Of a DNA stretch of 64,000 nucleotides, positions 26,256 to 34,405 are shown piece by piece. The stretch comes from Candidatus Heimdallarchaeota archaeon. GTDB lineage: Archaea > Asgardarchaeota > Heimdallarchaeia > Heimdallarchaeales > Heimdallarchaeaceae. The stretch is from the NCBI GenBank assembly GCA_021399345.1, contig JAAFKI010000045.1, positions 179,228-243,227 on the forward strand. Direction: 5' to 3'. Position numbers and translations under genes: made by a program. Position 1 is the first letter of the stretch. Each line of letters begins with the position of its first letter. The notes below the pieces were generated by a model, which did no database searches, was not told where the DNA came from, and saw only the letters and a list, made by a program, of their open reading frames with translations.

Positions 26256-27281
26256 ATGGATAACGTAATTTGTGACTTGGCAATTATTGGTTCAGGTTTA
26301 ACTGGCTTATCTGCGGCAATTGCTGCTTATTGTAAAAATCCAGATATAACGATTAAACTATTTGGTATTCCATTTGATTCAAGTACTGCTAAAAAGGGAG
26401 AAATCGAAAATATACCTGGTACAAGTAAAGTAGTTGGTGTAGATTTCATCCAGCAACTTATTGAACAAGTGCAGAGTCTTAACACAGAATTTGTCCATGA
26501 CAAGATTACTTCTGAACACGTGGAAGGAATCCCTCATGAAGATATCTCTTCTGAAATAAAACAAGATTTTCCAATATTAGATATTACAAATGAGATAGTT
26601 AAATCGATATCTAAAAGTGAAAAAGGATTCAAAATTATTACTGAGCAACAATCTATTGAAACTAAAACAGTTATTGTCTCAACTGGTCTTCCTGAGCTTG
26701 AACACACAATTAAGGGAGAGGATGAATTTGTTAACAAGGGTGTATCTCACTGTGCAGTATGTGATGGTGCTCTCTTTCGTGGGAGGAAAGTTGTTATAAT
26801 AGGCATAGGGAACTTTGTTGCAAGGGGAGCTCTATTTCTGCGCAAATATTGTAAAAAAATAACACTTCTATGCCCAAATGATAATTTAGGTTGTGATAAA
26901 AGATTCTTAAAGAAATTGAATGCATCACCGAATATTAAAATAAAAAATAGTATTGATCTTGACAGTATAGAAATTTATGGAAATCAAACTGTTGAAGGGT
27001 TAAAATATCAAGAAGAAAGTGAGATAAAAGAACTGTCAATAAATGGTGTTTTTATAGAGTTAAAGGATAAACCTGATTTGTCAATATTGGGGGATCTGAA
27101 TATTGAAGAAACAGAAGAAGGATTCATTAAAACTCAAGCGAATAATTCAACAAATTTAAAAGGATTATTTGCCGCAGGAACAATTCGAGGAGAGATGGAT
27201 TATATTCCAATTCTAATGGGAGATGGATATAAAACTGGAATTTATGCTATCAATTATCTTGAATCTAACAAGAAAGATTAG
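26256..27281 (+). CDS. Thioredoxin-reductase-like flavoprotein
   Basis: The N-terminal FAD-binding motif (LAIIGSGLTGLSAAIAAY), the redox-active pair HCAVCDG near residues 165-171, the second nucleotide-binding motif VVIIGIGNFVARGALFL and the C-terminal GLFAAGTIRG...YIPILMGDGYKTG fit thioredoxin-reductase family flavoproteins. The CAVCDG disulfide distinguishes it from the bacillithiol disulfide reductase YpdA/Bdr, which lacks it. The usual NADPH-site arginines are not obvious, so electron donor specificity is uncertain. The bshB-like gene follows 44 bases later on the same strand, which suggests a shared role in thiol redox balance. Confidence 0.85.
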   Translation: MDNVICDLAIIGSGLTGLSAAIAAYCKNPDITIKLFGIPFDSSTAKKGEIENIPGTSKVVGVDFIQQLIEQVQSLNTEFVHDKITSEHVEGIPHEDISSEIKQDFPILDITNEIVKSISKSEKGFKIITEQQSIETKTVIVSTGLPELEHTIKGEDEFVNKGVSHCAVCDGALFRGRKVVIIGIGNFVARGALFLRKYCKKITLLCPNDNLGCDKRFLKKLNASPNIKIKNSIDLDSIEIYGNQTVEGLKYQEESEIKELSINGVFIELKDKPDLSILGDLNIEETEEGFIKTQANNSTNLKGLFAAGTIRGEMDYIPILMGDGYKTGIYAINYLESNKKD

Positions 27282-27325
27282 CATTCTGGGAATTCTTTTT
27301 ATATTCTGTTTCACACATCATAGTT

Positions 27326-27976
27326 GTGAAATTAGCATTTGTTTTCGCTCACCCTGATGATGAAGCTTTGAGTTCAGGTGGAACCATTGCTAAATATACT
27401 ACTTTGGGACATGAAGTTAGTACTTTGTGTTTATCATCAGATTCCGTGCGAAAAGAGGAGTACTTTAACGCAACCAAGATACTAGGAGTTCAAAAGCCTA
27501 TAATTTTTGATTATCCAAATGTAGAAAGTAAAAAACAAGAGATAACAAAAGATTTCATTGATTATTTACTCAATTTTAGGCCAGAAATCGTTGTCACTCA
27601 TCTAGAAAATGATTATCACATCGACCATAGAGCAACTTACAGCATTGTTTTGGAAGGAATCGAATGGGCAGCTCATGAAACACAGCATAAGAACCCTCAT
27701 CTTGTAAATAAATTATATGTTGTTGAAACTACAATCTTGATTCCAAATCCACATATTTTAGTTGATATTAGTGATTATTATGATCAAAAAGAAGAAGCAA
27801 TAAAATGCTATAAATCACAGCTTTCCAAAGGAGGGGATAATTTCTACATTAATTTTCATAAAAATAGAACACAGATGAGGGGAGCTCAAGCTTCAACAAA
27901 ACATGCAGAGGCATTTCTTAAAGTTTCATTAAAGCAAAACAGCCCTTTTTATGAAAAGAAGCATTCAGAGCTTTAA
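27326..27976 (+). CDS. bshB: BshB-like N-acetylglucosaminyl-malate deacetylase (LmbE family)
   Basis: LmbE-type zinc deacetylase motifs are present: FAHPDDEALSSGGTIA at the start, HIDH as the third-ligand motif, and the C-terminal RGAQASTKHAEAFLKVSL, a signature seen in BshB-type enzymes. BshB removes the acetyl group from GlcNAc-malate in bacillithiol synthesis. LmbE proteins also act on other GlcNAc compounds, so the assignment rests partly on bshA and bshC being in the same window. The start is GTG at 27326. Length of 216 residues is normal. Confidence 0.8.
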   Translation: MKLAFVFAHPDDEALSSGGTIAKYTTLGHEVSTLCLSSDSVRKEEYFNATKILGVQKPIIFDYPNVESKKQEITKDFIDYLLNFRPEIVVTHLENDYHIDHRATYSIVLEGIEWAAHETQHKNPHLVNKLYVVETTILIPNPHILVDISDYYDQKEEAIKCYKSQLSKGGDNFYINFHKNRTQMRGAQASTKHAEAFLKVSLKQNSPFYEKKHSEL

Positions 27977-28010
27977 ACTGGTTGATTCAGGGAGAGAAAT
28001 AAAAAAGATT

Positions 28011-28086
28011 TGGCGAGCCAGAACGGATTCGAACCGTCGACCAACTGCTCCGCAGGCAGCCATTCTATCCACTGAACTACTGGCTC
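28011..28086 (-). tRNA. tRNA-Arg(GCG), CCA encoded
   Basis: The minus strand reads GAGCCAG TA GTTC...GAAT, anticodon stem GCTGC/GCAGT with loop CTGCGGA (anticodon GCG), T arm GACGG-TTCGAAT-CCGTT and acceptor CTGGCTC-G-CCA. The acceptor stem pairs perfectly. No intron. It decodes CGC/CGU arginine codons. Confidence 0.95.
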
Positions 28087-28158
28087 ATTTTATAGCTAAA
28101 TCTAAACTGTTGTTTTCTAATACCCTCTCCTCTTTATATTTTTCGATTAAATATTAGT

Positions 28159-28524
28159 TCAAGTAAGATAGTTAATGTTCTTATATCTTTCAATAATCTT
28201 TTTGTTAATATCAGCTTGTTCTTTTTTGTGATAAAAATCCCAAACATTTATTTCCTTTATCTGACCAGCTTCTAAAATAGTCATTTTTGCAGGTCTAAGA
28301 TTTTTTTCTGAATCAATTACTATTTTGGCTTCATCTTCAAGCTCTTCCAACCTTATGTTGATTTTAAGATAGTGCTCAAAAAGATGATAATCATTCCATA
28401 GCAATTTAATCAATTCTTCTACTGAAATCTGACCCTTTTTTGTAGTAATAGTATGTAAATGCTGCTCGATAGTTTTCTTTGCAATATCCTTAGATTCCTT
28501 GGTATATCCCCAAAAGCTAGACAT
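28159..28524 (-). CDS. Small protein of unknown function
   Basis: The 121-residue protein is mostly helical and charged (KKTIEQHLHTITTKKGQISVEELIKLLWND) with a short beta-like stretch (AKIVIDSEKNLRPAKMTILEAGQIKEI). No cysteine motif, membrane segment or signal peptide. I do not recognise the family. It lies just upstream of tRNA-Arg on the same strand. Confidence 0.55.
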   Translation of the reverse strand: MSSFWGYTKESKDIAKKTIEQHLHTITTKKGQISVEELIKLLWNDYHLFEHYLKINIRLEELEDEAKIVIDSEKNLRPAKMTILEAGQIKEINVWDFYHKKEQADINKKIIERYKNINYLT

Positions 28525-28764
28525 ATCACTTTCATCAATCTCAGTCTATCAAACCTATTTAAGCTCCACAAAAAATTATTCTTTGAAAACTATGGTTTGA
28601 AACCTTTAAATCAATAAATGGCACTTATTGCATGTGAAGTTTTATTAATGACGTGTTTGGTTTAAGTGTATACTGCTTGAAATTTAATAATTTCTGAGGT
28701 GAATTAAATTACTGACATTACAGATAATCATAGAATTAAGGAGTTACTGAAGAGAATAAAGAAC

Positions 28765-29910
28765 ATGAGAAGAATTGGATTAGATACATATATGCTACCA
28801 ATCCAAGGTGCTGCTTCAAGCAAAGTGCTTATCGATGGTCAAGAATATTTAATGCTTGGTTCTTATAGTTACTTAGGACTCATAACCCATCCAGATATAA
28901 TTCAAGCAGGTCATGAAGCTTTAGATAAATATGGTACTGGAGCGGGAGGGGTTAGATTATTAACAGGAACTACAGATTTACATCGTTCACTGGAGAAAAA
29001 AATTGCTAGTTTTAAGAGGACTGAAGATGCTTTAGTTCTGAGCAGCGGTTACGTAACAAATATGACAGTAATATCAACCTTGTTTGGGAAGGATGATTTG
29101 GTTGTAATTGACAAATATGATCATCAAAGTATTTATGATGGTTGTATTCTTTCAAAATCAGATTGGAAAAGGTTCAATCATAATGATATGGATGATTTAT
29201 CGAGGGTTCTTGAAGAGAATAGAGAAAACTATAAACGTGTGATAGTTATTGTTGATGGAGTTTATAGTATGGATGGAGACATAGCTCGAATGCCTGAGAT
29301 TATCGAAATAGCAAAACAATATGATTCTTCAACAATGGTAGATGAAGCTCATTCAATTGGAACAGTGGGCCCAAATGGAAGAGGAGTTGATGACTATTTT
29401 GATCTTGAACCTGGTGCTGTCGATATCTACATGGGAACTTTAAGCAAAGCAATTCCATCAATTGGAGGGTATATTGCTGCGAAAAAGGATGTGATTACTT
29501 ATTTGAAATTCACTTCCAATGCGTTTATTTTTAGTGCAGCTCTTCCACCAGTTTCAACAGCAGTCGCTCTCAAAGCACTTGAGATTATTGAAACAGACAA
29601 AGATCGTATAAAATCCCTACAGAAAAACTATACTAAGTTCATTAATGGTGTTAAGGGAATAGGTTATGACACATTAAAGAGCAAGGACACACCAATTGTT
29701 CCTGTTGTAATTGGAGATGATGTTAAAACATTTCGCTTTGCTAAGCAAATGAAAAAGGAAGGAATTTTAGTTCCACCAATTGTATTTCCTGCAGTTCCTA
29801 GAGACAAAGGAAGATTAAGATGTTGTGTTATGGCAACCCATACTGAAGAGGAAATCGATTATATTATAGAAACCATGGAAAAAATAGGTAAAAGCCTAAA
29901 AGTTATCTAA
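28765..29910 (+). CDS. PLP-dependent alpha-oxoamine synthase (AONS/KBL/serine-palmitoyltransferase-like)
   Basis: This is a fold-type I PLP enzyme that condenses an amino acid with an acyl-CoA. Seen are LGSYSYLGL, GTGAGGVRLLTGTTDLHRSLE, VVIDKYDHQSIYDG, the PLP-binding VDEAHSIGTVG and the Schiff-base lysine in MGTLSKAIPSIGG. The track begins at ATG 28765, but the frame is open and coding-like upstream to 28708, where an ATT follows a good GAGGTGA ribosome site. The extra residues (ELLKRIKN) fit the usual N-terminal helix. Family members make 8-amino-7-oxononanoate, 2-amino-3-ketobutyrate or sphingoid bases. No biotin or threonine genes are nearby, so the product is open. Confidence 0.85.
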   Translation: MRRIGLDTYMLPIQGAASSKVLIDGQEYLMLGSYSYLGLITHPDIIQAGHEALDKYGTGAGGVRLLTGTTDLHRSLEKKIASFKRTEDALVLSSGYVTNMTVISTLFGKDDLVVIDKYDHQSIYDGCILSKSDWKRFNHNDMDDLSRVLEENRENYKRVIVIVDGVYSMDGDIARMPEIIEIAKQYDSSTMVDEAHSIGTVGPNGRGVDDYFDLEPGAVDIYMGTLSKAIPSIGGYIAAKKDVITYLKFTSNAFIFSAALPPVSTAVALKALEIIETDKDRIKSLQKNYTKFINGVKGIGYDTLKSKDTPIVPVVIGDDVKTFRFAKQMKKEGILVPPIVFPAVPRDKGRLRCCVMATHTEEEIDYIIETMEKIGKSLKVI

Positions 29911-29945
29911 ATTCTCATTTAGTAATTAGGAACTTTAACAGTTAC

Positions 29946-29952
29946 ATTTATC
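29946..29952 (+). promoter_or_regulatory. TATA-like box of the RNase P RNA gene
   Basis: The sequence atttatc lies about 23-29 bases before the inferred 5' end of the RNA at 29975, the right distance for an archaeal TATA box. Confidence 0.45.
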
Positions 29953-29974
29953 TACATTGAGCATATTTTCTAGA

Positions 29975-30302
29975 TGGACGAAGCGAAAGGGCAACTTTCG
30001 GCATATTGCTGAGGAACCTCCTGACTCCGAAAAACGATGTGGATGCAAATCCACCATATGAGAATATGGCTCTTGGAACAGAAACGAACGCCCCATTTTC
30101 GTAAACAATGATGCGATAAATAGAGTGGTAACATTTCTAGAAGTAAATTGCTGAGAAGAAATTGGGATACGATGAAACGGCCAAACATTGTGGAGCAAGC
30201 TTAAGTAGAGTTCATATGAACTGGGTAAAGCGCTTAGATGAATGTTGCCAGGAAGATCCTAAAGGCTTCCGAACAGAATCAGGGGTATTTCTGCATCGTC
30301 CA
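29975..30302 (+). ncRNA. rnpB: RNase P RNA
   Basis: This gene is missing from the ORF track and fills the 490-base gap between two CDSs. Evidence is direct. A P1 helix pairs TGGACGA(a)GC at 29975 with GC(a)TCGTCCA at 30302. A small hairpin cGAAAG-GGCAA-CTTTCg follows. The CR-I region reads gaggaacctcctgactc and the CR-V region gaacagaatcagggg; CTCCTGA and TCAGGGG pair as P4, replacing the usual AGUCCGGG/CCCGG with compensating bases. Further matches to the universal core are ggaacagaaacgaacg (CR-II), gatgaaacggccaa (CR-III), gtggagcaag and cgcttagatgaatg. It catalyses 5' tRNA maturation. Length is about 328 bases, as for a type A archaeal RNA. Confidence 0.92.
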
Positions 30303-30311
30303 ACAAATTTC

Positions 30312-30320
30312 TTTTTTTTT
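30312..30320 (+). terminator. T-run terminator of rnpB
   Basis: Nine consecutive T residues lie about 10 bases after the P1 helix closes, a typical archaeal terminator. Confidence 0.7.
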
Positions 30321-30400
30321 AGATGCTGAAAATTGCTTACAGTAAGTTTATTAAACCTCTTCTAAGATGTTACTTCGAATAAAAAAATAGACGTGTATAA

Positions 30401-32161
30401 ATGCTTAGGAGGTTATCGAACAGTAGCATTCTATCTATACTTGTAGGATTTTCCCTTTTTATTACAATATTAAATCCTGCATCTAATATAGCGATAGCTA
30501 TGAAACCTCCTATAGGGGACAATTCTCAAATTATTTATCAGAGCTATGAAAATGCTACTTTCATTTTTTATCCATATTTTGAAGAAATAACAAGAGGAGA
30601 GGATGACCTCAATCTAACCATGAAATTCTGTTATGAGAATATTACTTTGATTCCAGATTCAAACATTTATTATAATATTACAAACATACTGGATGAAAAA
30701 ATTTTCGAAGAGAAAGTATGGGTTAATACAACTGCAGAATTTAATCGTACAATTCCATGGCAGACATTTAATGGTCAAGATGATGGAAACTATACAATCA
30801 CTGCTGTTGCGAATAGTACTACAACTACATCTTATAACATTACAACTTATTTTACTCTCATAGTTCCTGATTTTGGACAAGTAAGGATGTTCTTTCCATC
30901 AAATCCTGCATTTCTTATTAGGAATCAAGATAATCAAGTTTCATGTGTTATTTCGAATGTAGGTGGAACTACAGTAACTAATGTCTCAGTAACTAATGAA
31001 ATTACAAAAACTGGAACAGTTGGTTCAATTACAAGATCTTATTCTATTTACAATTTAGAAATAGCTGAAGGAGCATTCCACGAAGATATAATAGGTTTTT
31101 ATCCAGATACTTATCTCTATCAAAAACACTCTTTCACTATCACTTATCGAACAATAGGTGATCCAGAGACGCTTAGAGTGTATCTTAGTGACCCCATTAA
31201 AATAATTGTGATGCCCGATATTGTCGTTGAAAATTTTCAGTTACCAATAAATGTGACCATGGGAGAGAAATATATTATTACGACTAATATAAATAACAGT
31301 GAAGAAGAATCACTAATTATTATTCCAAAGATTGTTTGTGATCAAATCAGTTTTTATGATGAATCTGCTATATCAATTCCAAAAGGTAATAATATAATCT
31401 CTATTTCAGGAACTCCTCTAGTAGATGGAGCATCTTCACTCTACTTTGGTTTTGATTTAGAATGGACTACTGTTTCTGAAACAAAGTGGTATTCTATCTT
31501 ACTTTTTACACAGTATCAACTTATATATATCATTCCACTAGAAATCCCCCCCATTATTCTACATCCTGGTGTATTTTTTGGTATTGTTTTTTCATCTCTT
31601 TTCATAGGATTAGCTTACTTTTCAAGAGATATTATACTTGGTATTGCTAGAAGAACTAGAACAACAAGTTCTCGGATTTTCCCTGAAGTTTCTTATCCTT
31701 TGGAAACAGTAATTCTTGATGGTTCAAATATTGCTTGGGAAGAGAAGAACGACTCTAACAAACCACAAATTAACAACATTGAATCCATGATTAACCGATT
31801 GAGTAGAGCCAATTTTAAGAAAATTATAACTGTAGCGGACGCAGCATTACGCTATCAGATAGATGAACAAAAAAGATTAGACAGATTAGTTAAGGAAGGA
31901 GCTATGAAAATGTTACCCGCAAGAGTTGATGGAGACAAGTTCATTCTAAGGATAGCAGAAGAGGAAAATGCTATGATTGTAAGTAATGATATGTTTAAGG
32001 AATTCAGAGAATCAACTCCCTGGATTGATGAAAGAAGGATCCCTTACACTATTTTAGATGGAGAAGTATACTTGCACCCAACTTCAGTTCTTCCCTCAAT
32101 TGAAATAGGTAGTAAAGAGAATAAAGAGAGAAAAGAAAACGATAATACCTTTGAAACTTAA
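30401..32161 (+). CDS. Type I membrane protein with extracellular domain and cytoplasmic Regnase-like (Zc3h12a-type NYN) RNase
   Basis: A signal sequence (about 8-32) is followed by ~350 extracellular residues full of N-X-S/T sequons and beta-sandwich-like stretches. A membrane segment (VFFGIVFSSLFIGLAYF, about 388-410) and basic residues follow. The cytoplasmic domain (about 432-565) matches the Zc3h12a/Regnase-type NYN RNase: TVILDGSNIAW, then RVDGDKFILRIAEEENAMIVSNDMFKEF and TPWIDERRIPYTILDGEVYLHP. The acids at D440, D511 and the D in SND are kept; one of the paired aspartates of Regnase-1 (DDRF) is Gly-Asp here. It follows rnpB by about 100 bases. An RNase controlled from outside the cytoplasm is inferred. 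Confidence 0.85.
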   Translation: MLRRLSNSSILSILVGFSLFITILNPASNIAIAMKPPIGDNSQIIYQSYENATFIFYPYFEEITRGEDDLNLTMKFCYENITLIPDSNIYYNITNILDEKIFEEKVWVNTTAEFNRTIPWQTFNGQDDGNYTITAVANSTTTTSYNITTYFTLIVPDFGQVRMFFPSNPAFLIRNQDNQVSCVISNVGGTTVTNVSVTNEITKTGTVGSITRSYSIYNLEIAEGAFHEDIIGFYPDTYLYQKHSFTITYRTIGDPETLRVYLSDPIKIIVMPDIVVENFQLPINVTMGEKYIITTNINNSEEESLIIIPKIVCDQISFYDESAISIPKGNNIISISGTPLVDGASSLYFGFDLEWTTVSETKWYSILLFTQYQLIYIIPLEIPPIILHPGVFFGIVFSSLFIGLAYFSRDIILGIARRTRTTSSRIFPEVSYPLETVILDGSNIAWEEKNDSNKPQINNIESMINRLSRANFKKIITVADAALRYQIDEQKRLDRLVKEGAMKMLPARVDGDKFILRIAEEENAMIVSNDMFKEFRESTPWIDERRIPYTILDGEVYLHPTSVLPSIEIGSKENKERKENDNTFET

Positions 32162-32232
32162 TTTTCTATAACAAAAATCTGATAAAACCAAGTCATTATA
32201 AAGTACTATGATTATATAATTTTGATAATACT

Positions 32233-32949
32233 ATGAATATGGACCAAGGATATCAAGATTTTTCTAACTTGAAAACAGGTTATAATGATAACATAAAGTT
32301 AGAAAATCTTCCAAAGGATTATTTCTATAGTACAGAATATGATTACATGACGCTACCAGAGGTCCAGTTATTATTAACTTTGTCAGATTCGAATATCGCC
32401 TACAGTTTTTCAGGATTAAGAAAAACAACACTGCTGCATCAACATCAACTGGCTAAGGCTCTAAAGAGATTAATTGATAGAAACTATCTATCCAAAAGAG
32501 ACAATGGTACATATGAAACAACTAATACTGGTAGCAGATATACAACAGAATTAATCAAAGATCTAATCAGTAATAAAGCAGTAAATATTCAGAATAATAG
32601 CTTTTACTCTCAGTGGAAAGAAATTCATCTAATTCCACCTCTAAAATCTGAATTATTAGTATCAGTTTTTGAAAAAAGATGGTTTGGAGGTTTTAGATTC
32701 CTATTCAAAAGAGAAAACAGAGATGGAACTGAGCTATGCTGGGAAGATAATGACAGTAATAGAGTCTACTTGTATATTCAAAGAAGAGGTTCAATCAAAT
32801 TTGAATATAGAGCTACTGTTCCTAGTTACAGTAAAATGGAAGAAGCTACAAACTGGATAAGTAATGAAATTCTAAATCTAGGTGAAGTTAATATAGAAAT
32901 TGAAGATTATGAAATTGTTGACGATTTTGAGAAAAATACATACAATTAG
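32233..32949 (+). CDS. Winged-helix protein with C-terminal alpha/beta domain
   Basis: A winged-helix domain occupies about residues 38-100 (LPEVQLLLTLSDSNIAYSFSGL, then HQHQLAKALKRLIDRNYLSKRDNGTYETT). The C-terminal ~110 residues form a separate domain with strands around WFGGFRFLFKRENR and RVYLYIQRRGSIKFEYRA. This could sense a ligand or bind nucleic acid. I do not recognise the second domain. It lies between the Regnase-like gene and the proteasome genes, all on the same strand, with gaps of about 65 bases on each side. Confidence 0.75.
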   Translation: MNMDQGYQDFSNLKTGYNDNIKLENLPKDYFYSTEYDYMTLPEVQLLLTLSDSNIAYSFSGLRKTTLLHQHQLAKALKRLIDRNYLSKRDNGTYETTNTGSRYTTELIKDLISNKAVNIQNNSFYSQWKEIHLIPPLKSELLVSVFEKRWFGGFRFLFKRENRDGTELCWEDNDSNRVYLYIQRRGSIKFEYRATVPSYSKMEEATNWISNEILNLGEVNIEIEDYEIVDDFEKNTYN

Positions 32950-33012
32950 GTAAATCATTCATAGAACGCTAAATATTTAAACAAAATAAAGAAAAAATAA
33001 TGAGGAATTAAA

Positions 33013-33678
33013 ATGAATAATCCGAATTTTAATGGAATGGGAAATAATAATCCATTTATGGATCCCAAGCACGGAACAACAACTGTTTCTGTAAGATTTA
33101 AAGGAGGAACAGTTGTAGCGGCAGATAGAAGAGCTTCTATGGGCAGTTTTATTGCTTCAAAGAAAGCTCAAAAAGTCCATGAACTTAATGAATTCACTGT
33201 TGCCACAATTGCTGGGTTGGTTTCAGATGCTCAATATCTGGTTCATCTGACAAGAGCTAATCTCAACCTATTCGAACTTGGTAGAGGATATGCTCCTACT
33301 ACAAAAATGGCAGGTAATCTATTAGCCTCTATCATGTATGAACAATATAGGGCATATTTTCCATATTATGTCTCTATGATTGTTGCAGGTTTGGATAAAG
33401 ATGGTCCTCATATCTATACTTTGGATATGGCAGGTGGAATCACAGAAGAAGACTTTGCTTCCACTGGTTCAGGTTCTCTAGTTGCCTATGGTGTTCTAGA
33501 ATCAACCTGGAAAGATGGACTGACTGAAGCTGAAGGACTCAAAGTTACAATAACTGCTTTGGCTACAGCTATTAGTAGAGATGCAGCAACAGGTGATGGA
33601 ATGGATGTTCTAGTAGTGAACAAAAAAGGTGTCAAAAGGATGGCATCTGATGAAGTAAAAGGTTACTTGGAGGCATAA
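33013..33678 (+). CDS. psmB: 20S proteasome beta subunit
   Basis: This is the catalytic N-terminal-nucleophile subunit. A 21-residue propeptide ends at HG before TTTVSV, so Thr22 becomes Thr1. Counting from it, the catalytic Asp17 (VVAADRRAS) and Lys33 (KAQKVHEL) are present, and TGSGS follows later (ASTGSGSLVAYG). It is therefore an active protease subunit. It starts 63 bases after the winged-helix gene and is followed after 4 bases by the alpha subunit, so the two are co-transcribed. Confidence 0.96.
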   Translation: MNNPNFNGMGNNNPFMDPKHGTTTVSVRFKGGTVVAADRRASMGSFIASKKAQKVHELNEFTVATIAGLVSDAQYLVHLTRANLNLFELGRGYAPTTKMAGNLLASIMYEQYRAYFPYYVSMIVAGLDKDGPHIYTLDMAGGITEEDFASTGSGSLVAYGVLESTWKDGLTEAEGLKVTITALATAISRDAATGDGMDVLVVNKKGVKRMASDEVKGYLEA

Positions 33679-33682
33679 GAAA

Positions 33683-34339
33683 ATGTTAGGACCACAATCA
33701 ATGGGTTACGATAGATCACCTTTAATGTACTCTCCTGAAGGGCGTATCATTCAAACAGAATATGCTAGAGAATCAGTTAGAAGAGGAAGTATAGCAATAG
33801 GAATTAAAAGTAAACACGGTGTTGTTTTAGCTGGATTGTTAAGAGTAGTGGATCTTAATGAACCTGATTTGAAAATCCATAAAATCTCTAATACTATTCA
33901 AGCAATTTTCGCAGGTGTTGCTGCTGATGGTCGTATTTTGATAAATCGAGCTCGCCTTGAAGCAGAAATATTCAAGCTAACATATGCTGTTCCAATGGAT
34001 GTCAGAGGTTTAGCTGTTAAGACTGGCGACTATGTCCAGATGTTTACTCAACAAGGTGGATTAAGGCCTTTTGGAGTTGGAATGTTGTATGGAGGACTAG
34101 ACGATACTGGATCAAGTTTACAATTTGTAGATCCTGGTGGTGGAGTAGTCTCTTGTAAAGCAAAAGCTATGGGTGAAGGAGATTCTGAAGCTATTGCTTA
34201 TCTAAAGGAAAAATATTCTGATGAATTAACAACCGATGAAATGATTCAAATAGCTAAAGACGCTATTCACAAAGCTGCTAGAGATGTAGAATTAACAGAT
34301 GACAACATAGCTATTGAAATTATGCCTTATGAGGCATAA
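33683..34339 (+). CDS. psmA: 20S proteasome alpha subunit
   Basis: The alpha signature is seen in MGYDRSPLMYSPEGRIIQTEYARESV and in GVAADGRILINRAR. It forms the outer gated rings that dock the ATPase activator. It has 218 residues and lacks the ~20 C-terminal residues present in many archaeal alpha subunits. The N-terminal extension MLGPQS may be non-genuine if translation starts at MGYDR. A beta-then-alpha tandem makes equal expression simple. Confidence 0.96.
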   Translation: MLGPQSMGYDRSPLMYSPEGRIIQTEYARESVRRGSIAIGIKSKHGVVLAGLLRVVDLNEPDLKIHKISNTIQAIFAGVAADGRILINRARLEAEIFKLTYAVPMDVRGLAVKTGDYVQMFTQQGGLRPFGVGMLYGGLDDTGSSLQFVDPGGGVVSCKAKAMGEGDSEAIAYLKEKYSDELTTDEMIQIAKDAIHKAARDVELTDDNIAIEIMPYEA

Positions 34340-34405
34340 TCTATCTTTTTCTATTTATTTACGCCAAATTTATATTCGCAAAACTTTATTTTTGTGAAGA
34401 GGATT

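Noticed and set aside
26256-27281. Calling the flavoprotein a bacillithiol disulfide reductase (Bdr/YpdA)
   Set aside because: It contains CAVCDG, the thioredoxin-reductase disulfide absent from Bdr.
27951-28157. Plus-strand 68-residue ORF
   Set aside because: It overlaps tRNA-Arg(GCG) and reads through its complement.
29935-30198. ORFs of 72-87 residues on the minus strand of the gap before 30401
   Set aside because: They lie antisense to the RNase P RNA; the primary structure is explained by rnpB.
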